Made by a program: the position numbers and the translations under genes | Notes under the pieces: generated by a model | Database searches by the model: none | What the model was told of the DNA's origin: nothing | What the model saw: only the letters and a program-made list of their open reading frames with translations | Source: Brienomyrus brachyistius | Lineage: Eukaryota > Chordata > Actinopteri > Osteoglossiformes > Mormyridae | Assembly (NCBI RefSeq): GCF_023856365.1 | Contig: NC_064551.1 | Span: 2,312,501-2,376,500 of the forward strand | Direction: 5' to 3' | Length of the DNA: 64,000 nucleotides | In this document: positions 47,648 through 62,818 of the stretch, in pieces | Position numbering within the stretch: the first letter of the stretch is position 1 | Layout: every line of letters starts with the position of its first letter

Positions 47648-50600
47648 TTACATCTTCTCTACGGGCGTGACACCCAGGATCCTCATGCCATTGGCCAGGA
47701 CGGTGCGGGCACTGTCGAAGAGGCGGAGCCTGGCCTGTCGATAGAGGAAGTGGAACACGGGTTAGCAGTATGGTCCCGTGCCATATTCAGCACAAACACT
47801 GGTTGCTTTGTTGTAGCACCGGCGGCAGCTCAAACCCGTTCAGGACAGCAAGTTCGTTGTCATGACTACCGGCAGTAAGGCCTTACCTGCGCCAGGGGAA
47901 GGGGGCTGCCCTTCACAGGTAACGTCCTGAGCCCCACGGCCACCAGGTGACTGCAAGGCAGAGACACAATGCAAGGCTGCGGCTGCGATGCCAGCGTGCG
48001 GCCAGGTGGGGGCGAGGGCAGGGCGGCAGCCTACCTGAGCGCTAGGAGAAAGTTCACCAGGTGCTTGGGCTGAAGGTCACATGAGCACTGGAGCAGCGCC
48101 TCGTCGTACCTGCCGATCACAAATACACCTCACTGCACCTCACACCATCGTCAGCACTCCTCTGTGGCTTTGGCATGTGGAAAAACAAACCAGTTCTGCT
48201 TGCCCGCTGTCAGTGGCCTGAAAGCCGGAATGCTGTTGTGAGACACGCTTATGAATCCCATTCATCTGAGACGCCGCTTCATACCGGAAGCCGCCGAGAC
48301 GGACTCAGCTGCTCCAGAAACGTCCCCTCCGGGGGGCTGACTACCCACCCCAATTATCCTCCGTCACACAGGCTCACCGCAGAATCTGCTTCAGGACCCC
48401 GGCTCCCTGCTCCTCCTGCAGCAGCATGGGGTCCAAGGGCCCCCCCTCTCCGCTGCCGTGCATCCGTGTTAAACTGAAATTACACCATGGTTTTAAAAAA
48501 AAAAAAAAAAAAACCATGAGGGTATTCCACAGAGCAGGCTTTTCCAGTTAGCTGGATAACTTATACCTAAAGTGAAAACTGGCCAATAGGAGGAGAGGGA
48601 AGTAACATTCCTATTGGCCAATGAAGAGATCCTGCTTTGTGGAACACACCCCATTCCCATTAGACGGCACCTAACACCAAGTGAACCTCACATTCTATCC
48701 AGTGCCTTTAAAATTCATGTTGTTTTGTCGGCTGACTGTAAGGATACATGAGCACAAACATTTGTGTGTTGAGTGCCAGCAGCCATAGCACCTGCAGCTC
48801 GGATGAGGTGGCCAACCAGAAGCTAAGCAGGTTTGGGCCTGGCCAGTATTTGGATGGGAGACCAACTAGGAAGTCAGGTTGCTGCTGGAGAGGGTGTTGG
48901 TGTGGCTGCTGGGGAAGCCCCTCCTGTGGTCTGTGTGGACCCCAATGCCCCAGTGCAGCGACGGGGACACCATGCTGTAGAAATGGTGCCGTCCTTCGGA
49001 TGGCTCCGGGGTCATGCAAAGTCCCTGGGTGCCTTTCAGAAGGGTACCCTGATGTCCTGGCTGAACGGGAGGCCCTTTCAAACCTGGCCTCCTAATCACC
49101 AGATACTGTGTGGTGAGGGTGGGTGACCCTGGATCAGTCGCTGTTTTTACCTGCACAGCCGTGAGTGTGTGTACTGCAGAAACAGGCCGGTGTCTCCCTG
49201 CATCTGCAGAACCCGCCCCCAGTCGAAGCTGTAATCAGACTCGAGGGGGCCCCTGAAATCCTACAGGAGACACAGCGGGGTTATTTTCTGATAGGCTTTC
49301 TTCCTCTTGGGGGAGGAGCCACATCCATGAGGGAGGGGCTCACCTGAATTATGAGGGCGGCGACCCCCACCCTCTCTGCAGTCACGTCGGGGTCTTCCAG
49401 CTCCTTGCTGGCTGCAGTAACGACAAAGCAAAAAATAGCTCATAAAATGCTTTAGAGGCGCGAGACGACGCTCTGAGCTCAGGTGCTGGAAGTCAGAACA
49501 ACCGGAGACAGAATCAGAAGGTGGCCAATGCGAGATAAGATGCTGGTCAAAGACTACCAGAGTTCTCTAAGGCATGGGCAGACCTTCCTGCAGCCTGACA
49601 CCGTGTTACCAACGACAACCGCAGCCGCTTGTTCAGAAGCGCTGGTGACAGAGAACAGTCAGAAGAGAGCTGGTGTCTCTACACTGGCCGCAGTGTGCGA
49701 GTGTGTGTGAATACAGCACGAAATGGTCACAGTGGGGTTTTACACAGCAGGCTGACAGTCCATCCTGAGCCCCCGCCCATCCTGAGCCCCCCCCTTACTC
49801 CAGGTCGCCTGCATGTTCCTCAGCACTCTGCCTTTGGCCTCCTCCAGCACGTCCTCCAGGAAAACCACCTCACCCTTCCGCGTCTTCATGCCCCGAACGA
49901 GGCCAAAGGGCACATGGCGGCAGCTGGGGTGGGGAACGGGGGGGGGGGGGCAGGGCGCACGCGCACACACACACACACACACAGACAGGGACACACAGGC
50001 ACAGACATACATGCAGTGAGGCAGCAACTGTAACCCATCTCTTCCATTGGCATGTAAGAATTATAATGATCATTATAATGAAGTTAAATGAAGATTATAT
50101 TTCATCAATAATAGTCAGAGGATACAAACTCAAGCGTTTCCTGTCTTAATATGTTAAGGTCCCCCGTCATTCTGCATGTACCAGGCCCTGCAGTACCTGA
50201 CAGTGCTCCCTAGGGGGCGTAGATCAGGCTATGAATGGTCAGGTTAGCTGTAACCAAGCGGCATGCGGGGGGCCCCCACGGTTCTGGGACAACGAGTCAC
50301 ACCGTAAGTGTTACCTGTCTGCCCACTGATGGCCCATGGCCCGCAGGATCTGAAAGACCTGCCTGAAGTGGCCCTCCTGGCTTTTATCCGTCTGCGTGAA
50401 GATAAAACACACAAACACCCCCCCACTCGGAAAGTTGCCTCGGAGTCACAGACTGAAACAGGAAAGACAGAAATGGGAGAGGACCCTCACCACATAAATC
50501 ATCTCGTCAAAGTCGTACGCCTCCTTCCGGTCGATAGCTGCAGCCAGATCTCTGTGGGGGGAGCAAAGGCACCATCTCCAGTCTTTGTTTATTGCGAGAC

Positions 50601-53600
50601 AAAAATGAACGGTCCGCATTTGTGGCTGTGAGAGGGAGGACCGTCACCCACAGGTGGCAGCGCTGAGCCACTCGCCTGGTGATGTAGAGCGAGGTCCCAT
50701 CGCTGCGCAGCACGGTGGCGAAGCAGGACATGTCCCCAGCGGGCGACAGGTCCACCACCCCCGTGCCCTTCCTTCAGGAGGACAAATGGAAACTTCATCA
50801 CTTTGCATTTTATATTAATAACTAAACCAGTAAACGATCTGCGTAGAATACAACAGGGACACATGTGCAATTTAAGAAAAAAGTGGATGTTTGCACTAAT
50901 CTTCCAGGGTAACATGGTCATGACAGGCTCAGTCAGCGAGCATCATCCTTCAGAGCAGAGAGATGCTTGCCTTTTGGTGTCCTTAGGTACTCTCAGGGGG
51001 AAATTCTGGGATTTTTTTGTGATGGGAGACCAAGGGCCATGATTCACACGGAGGGAACAACTTTACCATCATTCAATGACAAGTTTATAAATCATTGAGT
51101 GACAGGGGACGGGGCACTCTGGGAGCCAATCAGATTTCAGCTGGGCCCTGTGGCCCCACCCCTGGGTTTTCAAAAACCTGACACTGCAGCACCCAGAGCA
51201 TACAGCAGGCATACATTCTGCGGGGACTCACTCTGTGGTTCTGAGGAGCCCCTGGGCTCGAAGTCGCTCCAGCACGTCCAGCGCCTGCTTCTGATGAAAG
51301 GACTCACCCGAGTACTCATGGAAGCGGATCCCCAGACGCTGGGAGAGACACACGGGCCGTGAGAGCAGGCGTGGGCAGGGCTGGGCGGCTGGGCGGACCG
51401 ACGCCACCTTCGGTGCGTCTGGGGCGTTACACATGTGTAACCCCCATCTGGGCCTCCCCAGGCACAGCTGACGGACCCTTTATCTCACACACCTTTATCC
51501 CTCACCTTATATACTGCTACCAGAACTTGACCATGGTATTTAATAACTCCCGACACATTACTGCAAACAGAATGAGAATTAAAATATTTTAAATAATTCT
51601 GCTATTTCCTTTGAGGGATAAAAGTGGATTTGCCTTTGGCAGTGAGGCAAAACCTTCGTAATCCTGGATGTAAGTCGGCTAATTCTTCCTGAGTACTGCA
51701 TTACATCACCTAACTAATTACAGAATAACTACTCAGCTATTCTAAAATGCAGCGTGCGGAGCAACGCCGACTGAGATTAGCGACGGGCAAGTCAGAGAGG
51801 TCCGGCACAGCTGCTCCAGCACCGCGGACCCGGAGCACGGCCCGTACCTGGTAAACGCGCTGGTACTCCCCCACGGAGATCTCCCTGAAGTGCCTCCACA
51901 GTGCCAGGGCCTCCTCCTCCCCGCTCTCCAGCTGCCTGAAGAACTCCCCAGCCCTCTGCCTGACTCCCTCGTCCTTCTCCGCCTCGGCGTTGACCCGCAC
52001 GTACACCTGCAGGGGCCGATCAGCACTCTGACCACCGCGGGACCTTCAGGGTGTCTGTGTCTCTCTGACAGACACTATGTGCGCAACTTAGAGACACCAG
52101 TGAGCCTAAACTTCCTGCGGAGTCGAGGCGGGAACCGAATCCGTATTCGAGGAAGAAAGATCGGTGTCTGTGACACTTGGAAAATGTTCTTACTGAAAGC
52201 GTAAAATCACCACTGTGGCAGTTTCTCCATTCTGATGGTGCATTAATGTCAGTGAGGCCAAGGAGCTGGAGGAAAATGTGCACAGGGGGTAAGAGTCAGA
52301 CCTCACCTGAAAAAGGTGCTGTAAGGGGTTCGCTTTCAGTTCCTCCTGTGAACCGTAGTCCTGAAAACCAGCCCCAAGCATCCCTACGGAACAGGGCAGA
52401 AATCAGCCCCCCAGAACGGCAGCCATCAGCAAGCCAAACAGCCCCCCAGAATCGTAGTCATCTCTCAACTAGCGGAAAAGTGTACATCTCTACTGAGAAA
52501 AACAAACTAAAATTCATTTCTTTGCACCACGCTACATTAAATACATGAACCATCTACAGCAGTCAATATTCAGCATTTAAACATGTAAACATGCAAATAT
52601 ATAGAATTGAAGACACTTTATCACACCACCTTAATTAAGGGTATGCAAAGTGACACAGCTTGCTGACATTCGATGTTCATGCAGAATTATTTTCCTGAGG
52701 CTGCCCAACCAGATTCCTGGTGAGTGACATGAGTTAGTTCTCAGGTTGGGCAGCCTCAATGCTCCTGGTTCACTGGGCCAGGCTGACATCGTTCATGACT
52801 CTAAGCTGGTTAAAGCAACTCTAAGCCAAGATGTAGACGTCTATCTGCATTCACCCAAACTCACCAAACTGCAGACCCCAATCCCCGAGATAATTCATCC
52901 TCACGACTTCATTTCCTAGAGCTTCCTTCAGGTTGGAGATAAAGTTACCTTTAAGAAATAATCGTATAGGATTAGTGACATGGTGGTGCAGTGGTTAGCA
53001 CTGTTGCCTCACACCTCTGGGACCCGGGTTCGAGTCTCTGCCTGGGTTACATGTGTGAGGAGTTTGCATGTCGTTTGCATGTTCTCCCCAAGTCGTCATG
53101 GGGTTTCCTTCGGGTACTCCGGTTTCCCCCCACAGTCCAAAAACATGCTAATTGGAGTAATTCCCATGGGTGTGCAGGTGTGAGTGAATGGTGTGTGAGT
53201 GTGCCCTGCGATGGGCTCCGGACCCCCCGCAAGGCAGTAGGATAAGCGGGTTGGAAAATAGATGGATTAGTGACATGATTATGTTTGTACATTAAAAGAT
53301 GTTATTTAACGAAGGCATCATTCTTCTCAATTTTACTGCATTAAGCCTGCCCTCTAGTGGCAACATCATGCATTAAACACCCACATAAATCCATTCATTC
53401 AACTAACATGTACAAAGTGGGAAGCAGAGGGAATGCGGCAGTTGGCAGTCTGGATATGTAATTCACAAATAATCTGCAAGACCGTCTGAAGGATATCCGG
53501 TAAAGGTGCTAATAGAGAGCCAGGCAAATCAAGGGAATCAGGCCCACATCCCTAAAGGTGTAAAAACGACAGCGCTCTCCACACATTAAACCACTAAGTA

Positions 53601-54880
53601 ACGAAGAACGAACTGACCATTCAGACAAGCATGCAGCACTTGTGTCTGATGCGCAATGAAAACAGACCCTTACCAATAATAGTAGAACGTAGGTGTCCAG
53701 CGTGAAATTTTTTTGCGATATTTGGCGAACTGTTCAACAAAACAAAAAGAGGTTTCTCACAATAGTTCAAACACAATAGTTCCACACTCAAGCGAAACAA
53801 ATCGCAGCATTTCCCTGAAACAAACAGGGCAACTCACAAAGCTGTCAAACATTCTGCATGCATAAGAACCAACCTGAATTCAACCAGCGTCCTTCCCTTC
53901 TGCTGACCACAGAGAAGAGCACTCTTCAACCCAAACGTGTGCCCCTCCTTCGACACCTGTTCTAAAATTTTCTTGAGAAAATACAAAGACAATCACAATA
54001 TTTAAAAAAAAATCCCGATTCAGAATTTTACAAAAACAAAACAGATTTATAGTCAAAGATGTGTCTGTTTGTTCTCCAGTGTCAATACAGTGCATTGACA
54101 ATTTAACCAGGTCAAAAAAGTGAAATTAAAAAGTCACCTCTGCCAAAACATCTCGCTTTATTTTAAAATTGATCACTGCACGTCCAACTGTTACATCTTC
54201 CACCACACTGTCGCGATTCAGCTGGAAAGTCAGAGAGATGTTTTTTATAAGATATGTTTCGCAAATGTGTTTTTTTTTGTATATGATGACAACTTTATAT
54301 ACAATACTTGTCTAGCCAGTGACTCGGCTTGCGTCTGAATATCTTCGGCAGATGGGAGGAAGCCTTTCTGCCTCAGGTGGCTCACTGACAGCCTGAAGTC
54401 GGATTGTCTGTGAATTTACATGCAACATCGAGTGAGAATACAAGATCAGAGATATATATGTACTAGACGAGACCAAGGAGTTTTTTTTTTTTTTTACGAG
54501 ACCAAGGAGTGAGGAGGCGCTAAGGTCAATTTGACAGCATTATGTTATCTTCTCGTAACGTCCCCACATACACTTTCACACAAGTGTATCACACTTAACT
54601 GTTTTTTTGACACAGGGATGGTGGACACAGCTGAAATGAAACACTCCTCAGATTGTCCAAAAATCTTGGCAATCTGGAATAAATATATATATATATGTGT
54701 CTTATAACGGGTACCTTGTTCGTTGAATTAAATATGCAATAATAAAATCCACTAAAACCATTAACATCAACTAAAAGTGAATACGGTGAATCTGTCGGTT
54801 CGCTAAACTTTTAATACAATATAAACGCAGCCAGACCCCATTACCTTCGAGGCGATATTTTTTCTAAAAAAGCAAGCCAT
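47648..54880 (-). CDS. rars2: rars2, mitochondrial arginyl-tRNA synthetase
   Basis: Charges mitochondrial tRNA-Arg with arginine in the matrix. Twenty coding exons, 5' to 3': 54845-54880, 54600-54673, 54308-54407, 54138-54221, 53874-53971, 53674-53729, 52865-52948, 52307-52383, 51848-52006, 51232-51338, 50676-50771, 50491-50551, 50315-50391, 49799-49923, 49344-49411, 49151-49260, 48378-48452, 48035-48109, 47887-47950, 47648-47734. All phases agree and give 570 residues (human 578). The class I signature is HAGHLRS at about residues 140-146. A KMSK-type loop is GMKTRKG near 381-387. Other matches are [15 protein letters not shown] and [11 protein letters not shown], with a C-terminal anticodon-binding region ending [14 protein letters not shown]. 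The [12 protein letters not shown] start suits a mitochondrial leader. The intron after exon 50676-50771 has a GC donor. Confidence 0.96.
48521..48655. mobile_element. foldback MITE-like element in a rars2 intron
   Basis: The ends TATTCCACAGAGCAGG and its near reverse complement (CCTGCTTTGTGGAACAC) face each other, and the middle has GCCAATAGG opposite CCTATTGGC. It follows an A19 tract. Probably a small inverted-repeat transposon. Confidence 0.7.
48774..49090 (+). mobile_element. 5S rRNA-derived SINE (SINE3-like)
   Basis: The head retains the 5S internal promoter: AGAAGCTAAGCAGG (box A region), then GGGCCTGG and TTGGATGGGAGACC (box C region), at about 48829-48874. The body phrase 'tgccgtccttcggatg' is typical of 5S-derived fish SINEs. 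The 5' half of the 5S part is diverged, so this is not a functional 5S gene. It lies in a rars2 intron, antisense to that gene. Confidence 0.85.
52696..52758. repeat. perfect 15-bp inverted repeat (hairpin) in rars2 intron 7
   Basis: TGAGGCTGCCCAACC at 52696-52710 is matched by GGTTGGGCAGCCTCA at 52744-52758, leaving a 33-base loop. No transposon ends are obvious around it. Confidence 0.8.
52983..53263 (+). mobile_element. tRNA-derived SINE with intact target-site duplication
   Basis: A 14-bp direct repeat GGATTAGTGACATG at 52969-52982 and 53264-53277 flanks the element. Box A-like TGGTGCAGTGG and box B GGGTTCGAGTC are intact, and it ends in GGATAAGCGGGTTGG...GATGG. It is truncated internally relative to 5980-6422. 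It lies in the rars2 intron between exons 53674-53729 and 52865-52948. Confidence 0.85.
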
Positions 54881-55100
54881 CGATACAATTTAAACACAAA
54901 ACAATAAAATAATTCTGAAACGCCACGATAAGGCACCAAGTGCACCCCTCCGTACACCTTCTCGGGCGACATTCACAGCGCCATTTCCCTCCATTTGACC
55001 TTTGAACTGAACGCTTGCGGTCACCGACCAATCGCGGCGGCTGATTCTCATCTCACTCACACGTGATTTGCGTCACTCTCGCTGTGGGCGTGGCTTGACG
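54881..55100 (-). promoter_or_regulatory. rars2 promoter region
   Basis: A CpG-containing stretch lies directly upstream of the rars2 start codon, with an AATGGCGC motif read on the minus strand near 54980 and a CCAAT-like ACCAATCGCGG near 55027. Start site not determined. Confidence 0.45.
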
Positions 55101-58100
55101 GTTCGAACAGCCGGCGCGGAACAGAATCAGGATGATAATTTAGTTAACCTTATTCGTGTCCGCAATATAGTTTGTATTCATAAAAGAATGTATTATTTTG
55201 CCAGTCTCTGTATCTTTAGAAGCCAATACTTTATCATATTAAAGGCGGTTTGTGTATTGTGTATTTTCTTCTCTGTGAAACCATTTATGTCTGGTACATA
55301 TGGTCAGATCATGTCGTCAGAAGACATGGCGTGATAGTACATATTTCCCACTGTTATTTTCCCACCTAGGACCAAGTCCACAAATGTTTTTTTTTTCTGT
55401 GCTACAAGCTCAGTTTGCAGCTCTAACAGTATACTAAGCAGAGATGAACAGTCAGTATAAAGAAGCGTGAATTTGGGGTGGTGCAGTCTGCTTATAAATA
55501 ATGTGAAAATAAGTTAAAAAAAAAAAAAAAGGTGCAATAAAGCGGACGATTTTACGGAGAGGACGTGCGCGTGATTAAAAGTAAAAGTAATGCAGCCCTT
55601 AATTGGTGAAGTACCTACATCATCCACGGCGCGGTGCAGTGCTCTCCACACATACTACAGAAACAGAGCTGACTGTCTCTCAGTAACTGGATGTTCGTAC
55701 GGAAAGTTGCACATGCTGCCAATTCCCAAACAGATGGTGGGATGATATATTCCTTTTGGTGATCCTCCGCTTGGCTCACGTCTGTCCACACAGCATGTTA
55801 CGTTACACACAGCTCGCCTTTAGCTTTGATTGGCAACGCTGCCAATGATTATGATGCTGGCAGTTTGTACGTGGCTACCCATTTCTTACATACCAAGCTG
55901 AGGTGCTTGCTGAATTCCCCTACTTTTCAGTGGCCCTGCTGTTTGGATATTGACAGTAGCTTGGTGGAAGAAACATGCTTTGCAACCTCAGAGACTCACA
56001 TCACAGGTAATCATCTGAATGAGAGGTTCTTGCCTCCCCTATCCTACATCCTCACTCTCTCTGCTCTCCTGGGCTCCCCAAGCGTCCTGATGCTCATTAA
56101 AGGAGTTTTATTGCTCTGCCTCTTGTCATGTGACAGGGGGAGATGATTGGATGCAGAGCAGGTTTCTGGAAGCAGGACAGGAGCACAGCAGGATGGAACT
56201 GTTCTGGCGAGGGTGGCTTGATTGTTATTCTGTGTGAAAGAAATGTGTGGATTTTCTCTTTGAAAATTTTGTATAGGCCAACTGGCCACCCACACATGGC
56301 ACTTTTCCTAATGTACCAGAAATGTCTTCTGCCTTCATTTTGTATGTTCTTCAATTCATTAAGTCTGTATTCAGCAACAGAGGCATTTCCATCCCATGCT
56401 GTGTGATACTACCACAGAAATGTCTTCCTAAAAATAGTTGTATAACAAGCTGACTCCTGGCATCATTGATATCCTGCATTAGAAGTGGCTGCTGAAAGGG
56501 CTGTCGCAGGTCTTTGCTCCTTCCAGGCATAGCATTGTAGCTGGGGGGGCCAAGCTTCTCTCTCACACCTGGTTATGGGATCGAATCCTCCCCCCGCCCT
56601 GCATTTGTGGAGGTTCTCCTTGTGTAATGCGAGTTCTGCCTCAGAGCTCTGCTGTCCTCTTGCAGTCCTAGGCCACTTGGTGTCTGTAAATAGCCCATTC
56701 TGGGTGTCTCCCCACCTTGTGCTACATGCAGTAGGCAATAGGACCCCCCCCCCACATTCCAAAACTCTACCTACGGTAAGCAATTGGGGGCTTAATGAAT
56801 TGGTATTTCTCCTAAATAGAAACTGCAGTCTTCAAGGATGGAACTCAGTAGATATCTTGGTGGCCTGTCAAAGAAACACTTACTGGAGAATTCTAACCAA
56901 ACTCCACAGCTTCATGCTTTTCTTCCGTCAAATGTATTGCAGTAGGAATCTACATACATTGGATTGTTCAGATTTCATTCCCGGTGAGCATTTTGCTCAG
57001 CTGAAACTGGAGTCTCTCAGGAGTCTGATACAGCAATGATCAGCACGTGGCTCAACATGACAGATTATCACACTGATTAATTAACAGAAGATGAAAACGC
57101 AAACTGTGGCTTCTGATGCTGAAATCACAAATATCCATTCATCGCTCCTTTTTCCGTTTATCCTGGTCAGGGTCACATGGGGGGGGGGGGGGGCGTCCTA
57201 GGCAGTATGTGCACAGGCCAGGTGGATCACCCTGGGCGGGAGGGAAATCCAAAATCTGCCCCGGATTTTCAGCAGGATTAATATTATTCTCCAAAAAACT
57301 TCCGGTAGAAATCGGAACAGAAATGTGTCCTGGCAACGTTGAGGGGCTGTATTTTTCCAGAAAATTTAGGCCCAGTTGTCTGTACATGGTGCAAATAATA
57401 CCAATGAAAATCATATTGTTTTCATGAGGGGAAAATTCCAGGTTCCTACAATTAGGCAGTAATCCCTGGTTCATAAATGCATATGTGATGGAAAGTAAGC
57501 TCTCTGCCAGTTTTGAATGGTGGCTTTGGAATTCCTCCGCAGGCACTGAACAGGCAGCTTTCACATCACGTTAAGGGAGAGGACAGTGGGGAATATAAGC
57601 ATTATTCCGATTCCTGAGGAAAAGCATGGTGCCTTTTATACTGCAGGACATAACACAAGCACAAACTCACAGCCATCCTCTAAACCTTTTGTAAACAAGC
57701 TGAAAGAACATCAGTCAACATTCAGCGCGGTGCCAAATATCAGATAAAACCTTTACCTGCTGGAAGCGCTGGTAACTGGGATTATCTGACGGCAAGCCGC
57801 TCCCAAGGCGATGATGTCATCTTTTTTTGCCTCTGAACACAAGCAGGCTGGTTCAAAGCATAAAATGCAGCACTCGGGTTTCCGGTGTAAAAATGATGCC
57901 ACACACATTATTTTTATCTGACCGTTACTAACTTTTCTTCACCATGACTGTAGCATTTTCCATTGAAGCTAATTTGCTTTAACATTTTTGTGACGCCACC
58001 TTCTGCTTGACCCTCTGAGCCGCTCAAATCAGATTTGTGATGCTTCCCTGCTTCGCTTTAAATGTTAATATTCAGTCCCGTGGGGAAGGGTGTAGAACAA

Positions 58101-59185
58101 TGAAACCGGGTGTGTGTGCCCACCATGGATAGGCATAGCACAGGGGAATAAGGCGATCCGTGAAGACAGGGCTGTTCTGCAGAATCTGGGACCCAAAGGC
58201 CAACCTGATCTCACCGATCCAGTGTCACGGAGACTAGCCAAACGGCAGTATTATTGAGGCGCCCGAAGTCTGAACCGCAGGGCTTAGCTGTGTGTGAGAG
58301 AGACGCCTGTGCGATTGGTTCCTCCCACCATGTGGTCGGTATGTTACGGCATCCCCCACGAACGTCCTGCTTCTTCGTAGTTGGGAAAACCAGCCCTTAA
58401 CTGTGACTAATAGCTAAGCAGGACAGGATTACATTTTGGTGAGTGACAAGCAGCTGGAGATGTCTGATCCATGTGGAACCATGAAAACGCGAGTCCTGTG
58501 CTGGTCATCTAGCAAGGTTAAGAGGTGTAAAGGTTCCAGATTAACTAGAAAAGTAAGTCAATTTCCGCCATCTAAGTAACACCACCTGAGATTTACTGCG
58601 TAGTAAGAGATGGTTCACATTACACAAGACCTACGCACCTCCAACAGCCTCTAAAGTCTACAGACCAGGCTTGCCGCCTGGGTCTCTGTACAGCAATACA
58701 GCCCATAATAAGCAGAAGTGATGACCCCAGCAGACACTAACCCAACTCCCAGCTCATCCATAACACACCACGTCCTTGGCCACCATGATAAATTCATTCA
58801 GGCTCAAAATACCAGCAGTTGGTATCTCCTTAAATGTTATGACACTGAAAATCTCACCCGCAATCACCTACCCAGTGTAAAATAGATTATCTTAATCAGG
58901 TTCATCCGTGGAACTGTAGGAAGGAAGCTGCACATCAGGTTTCATTATGCAGTGCACGTCTGAGCCGAGTCAACTTTGAAATGGCTGAGAACACACTAAT
59001 AATGCCGTAAAGTACCCAACCTTTGGTTCCAAATATGAAAACATCTTCACCTTTGTACGGGCGCACAGACAGACGCACATACGCACACAAGAGCCTTAGT
59101 GGAGCACCAGGGGAGGAGCGGACAAATGAGACCTTAACTCTGCTTACATAATTCATGGAAATAGGAAGACGGTGAGGCAAGGGCC
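55101..59185. other. gene-poor interval where orc3 would be expected
   Basis: In human the ORC3 gene starts next to RARS2 and lies before AKIRIN2. Here I find no peptide resembling ORC3 on either strand. Contents: an A tract near 55515, a G tract near 57180, a degenerate repeat near 57130-57250 and short open frames without recognisable similarity. Confidence 0.5.
57130..57250 (-). repeat. degenerate repeat fragment
   Basis: 'ttccgtttatcctggtcagg gtcacatgggggg' resembles the reverse-oriented tail of the SINE family found elsewhere in the window. Boundaries are unclear. Confidence 0.35.
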
Positions 59186-59466
59186 TGCAACTCCACCCAA
59201 TCAGACGTGAAGACGACAAACGCCCAGCAACTCCACCCAATCAGACGTGAAGACGACAAACGCCCAGCAACTCCACCCAATCAGACGTGAAGACGACAAA
59301 CGCCCAGCAACTCCACCCAATCAGACGTGAAGACGACAAACGCCCAGCAACTCCACCCAATCAGACGTGAAGACGACAAACGCCCAGCAACTCCACCCAA
59401 TCAGACGTGAAGACGACAAACGCCCAGCAACTCCACCCAATCAGACGTGAAGACAAACACCCAGCA
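59186..59466. repeat. 40-bp minisatellite, seven copies
   Basis: Six nearly identical 40-bp units starting GCAACTCCACCCAATCAGAC are followed by a shortened seventh unit. Each unit carries one CCAATCA (CCAAT box) element. It lies downstream of akirin2, next to its probable polyadenylation signal TTTATT at 59490-59495 (minus strand). Confidence 0.97.
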
Positions 59467-60171
59467 ACTTCAGAACTTAATGTAAACATTTTATTTGGTT
59501 TTTCCCTCATTACGCTACACGGGCAGTGACGGTGTACTGTGAATAAAAACTGAAAAATACTGAAAATAAATAAAAACTAAATCTTTAAAAATACTTAAAA
59601 ACGTATGCATGTATCAACTTAAGCAATCTGAACATGACATGGCCCACATGCATAAATCCCTGGGATGCAGTGCGGCAGACCAGAGCGATCCGCATTAAGC
59701 CCTGGTCACGTGACCAAGCCACCAGTATCCCGATGTAGATGCACTGATCTGGAAAAATAACTGATTCATGTTTGTCGCACCACACACAAAGAAACCCTAA
59801 AATTTATAAACTGGTGAATTGGGGAGCGTCAGACGTTCTTTAAAAAAAAAAAAAAAAAAAAACACTACAGAGAAAGAGAGAAAAAAGCCGCTAAGACGAA
59901 TACAGCGAGTGGATGGTGAGGCTGCTGGTACAGTGAAGGCAGCAGAGGTCCTCGTTCACAGCAGGGACGCGCTCCCAGCCGGCTGTTGGAGACAGAGTGG
60001 TTGCTACTGGCAAAGCCTCGAAACGGCTCGTGCCCACAGGAGATATGCCATGGCTACAAGTCTGACTCAAATCAGCCGAGTCCCTGCAGATGCCACCAGC
60101 AGAGTCGATTTGACAGCTCGCGGTGACCGAAGGGGGAGACTGGCACCCCCCCGCCAAAGCAGGCGCTTCAC

Positions 60172-62818
<2,647 letters not shown>

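Noticed and set aside
48774..48893. A 5S rRNA gene
   Set aside because: Only the internal promoter region is well kept; the 5' half is diverged and the sequence continues into a SINE body.
54960..55334. Start of a head-to-head orc3 gene next to rars2
   Set aside because: The plus-strand open frame at 55068 has no resemblance to ORC3 and no splice-linked continuation.
57139..57564. Minus-strand open frame of 141 codons, plus a possible small exon at about 57764-57836 flanked by AG and GTAAAG
   Set aside because: The downstream end runs into a repeat, the phases of the two pieces do not join without a stop, and I recognise no family. A translated search would settle it.
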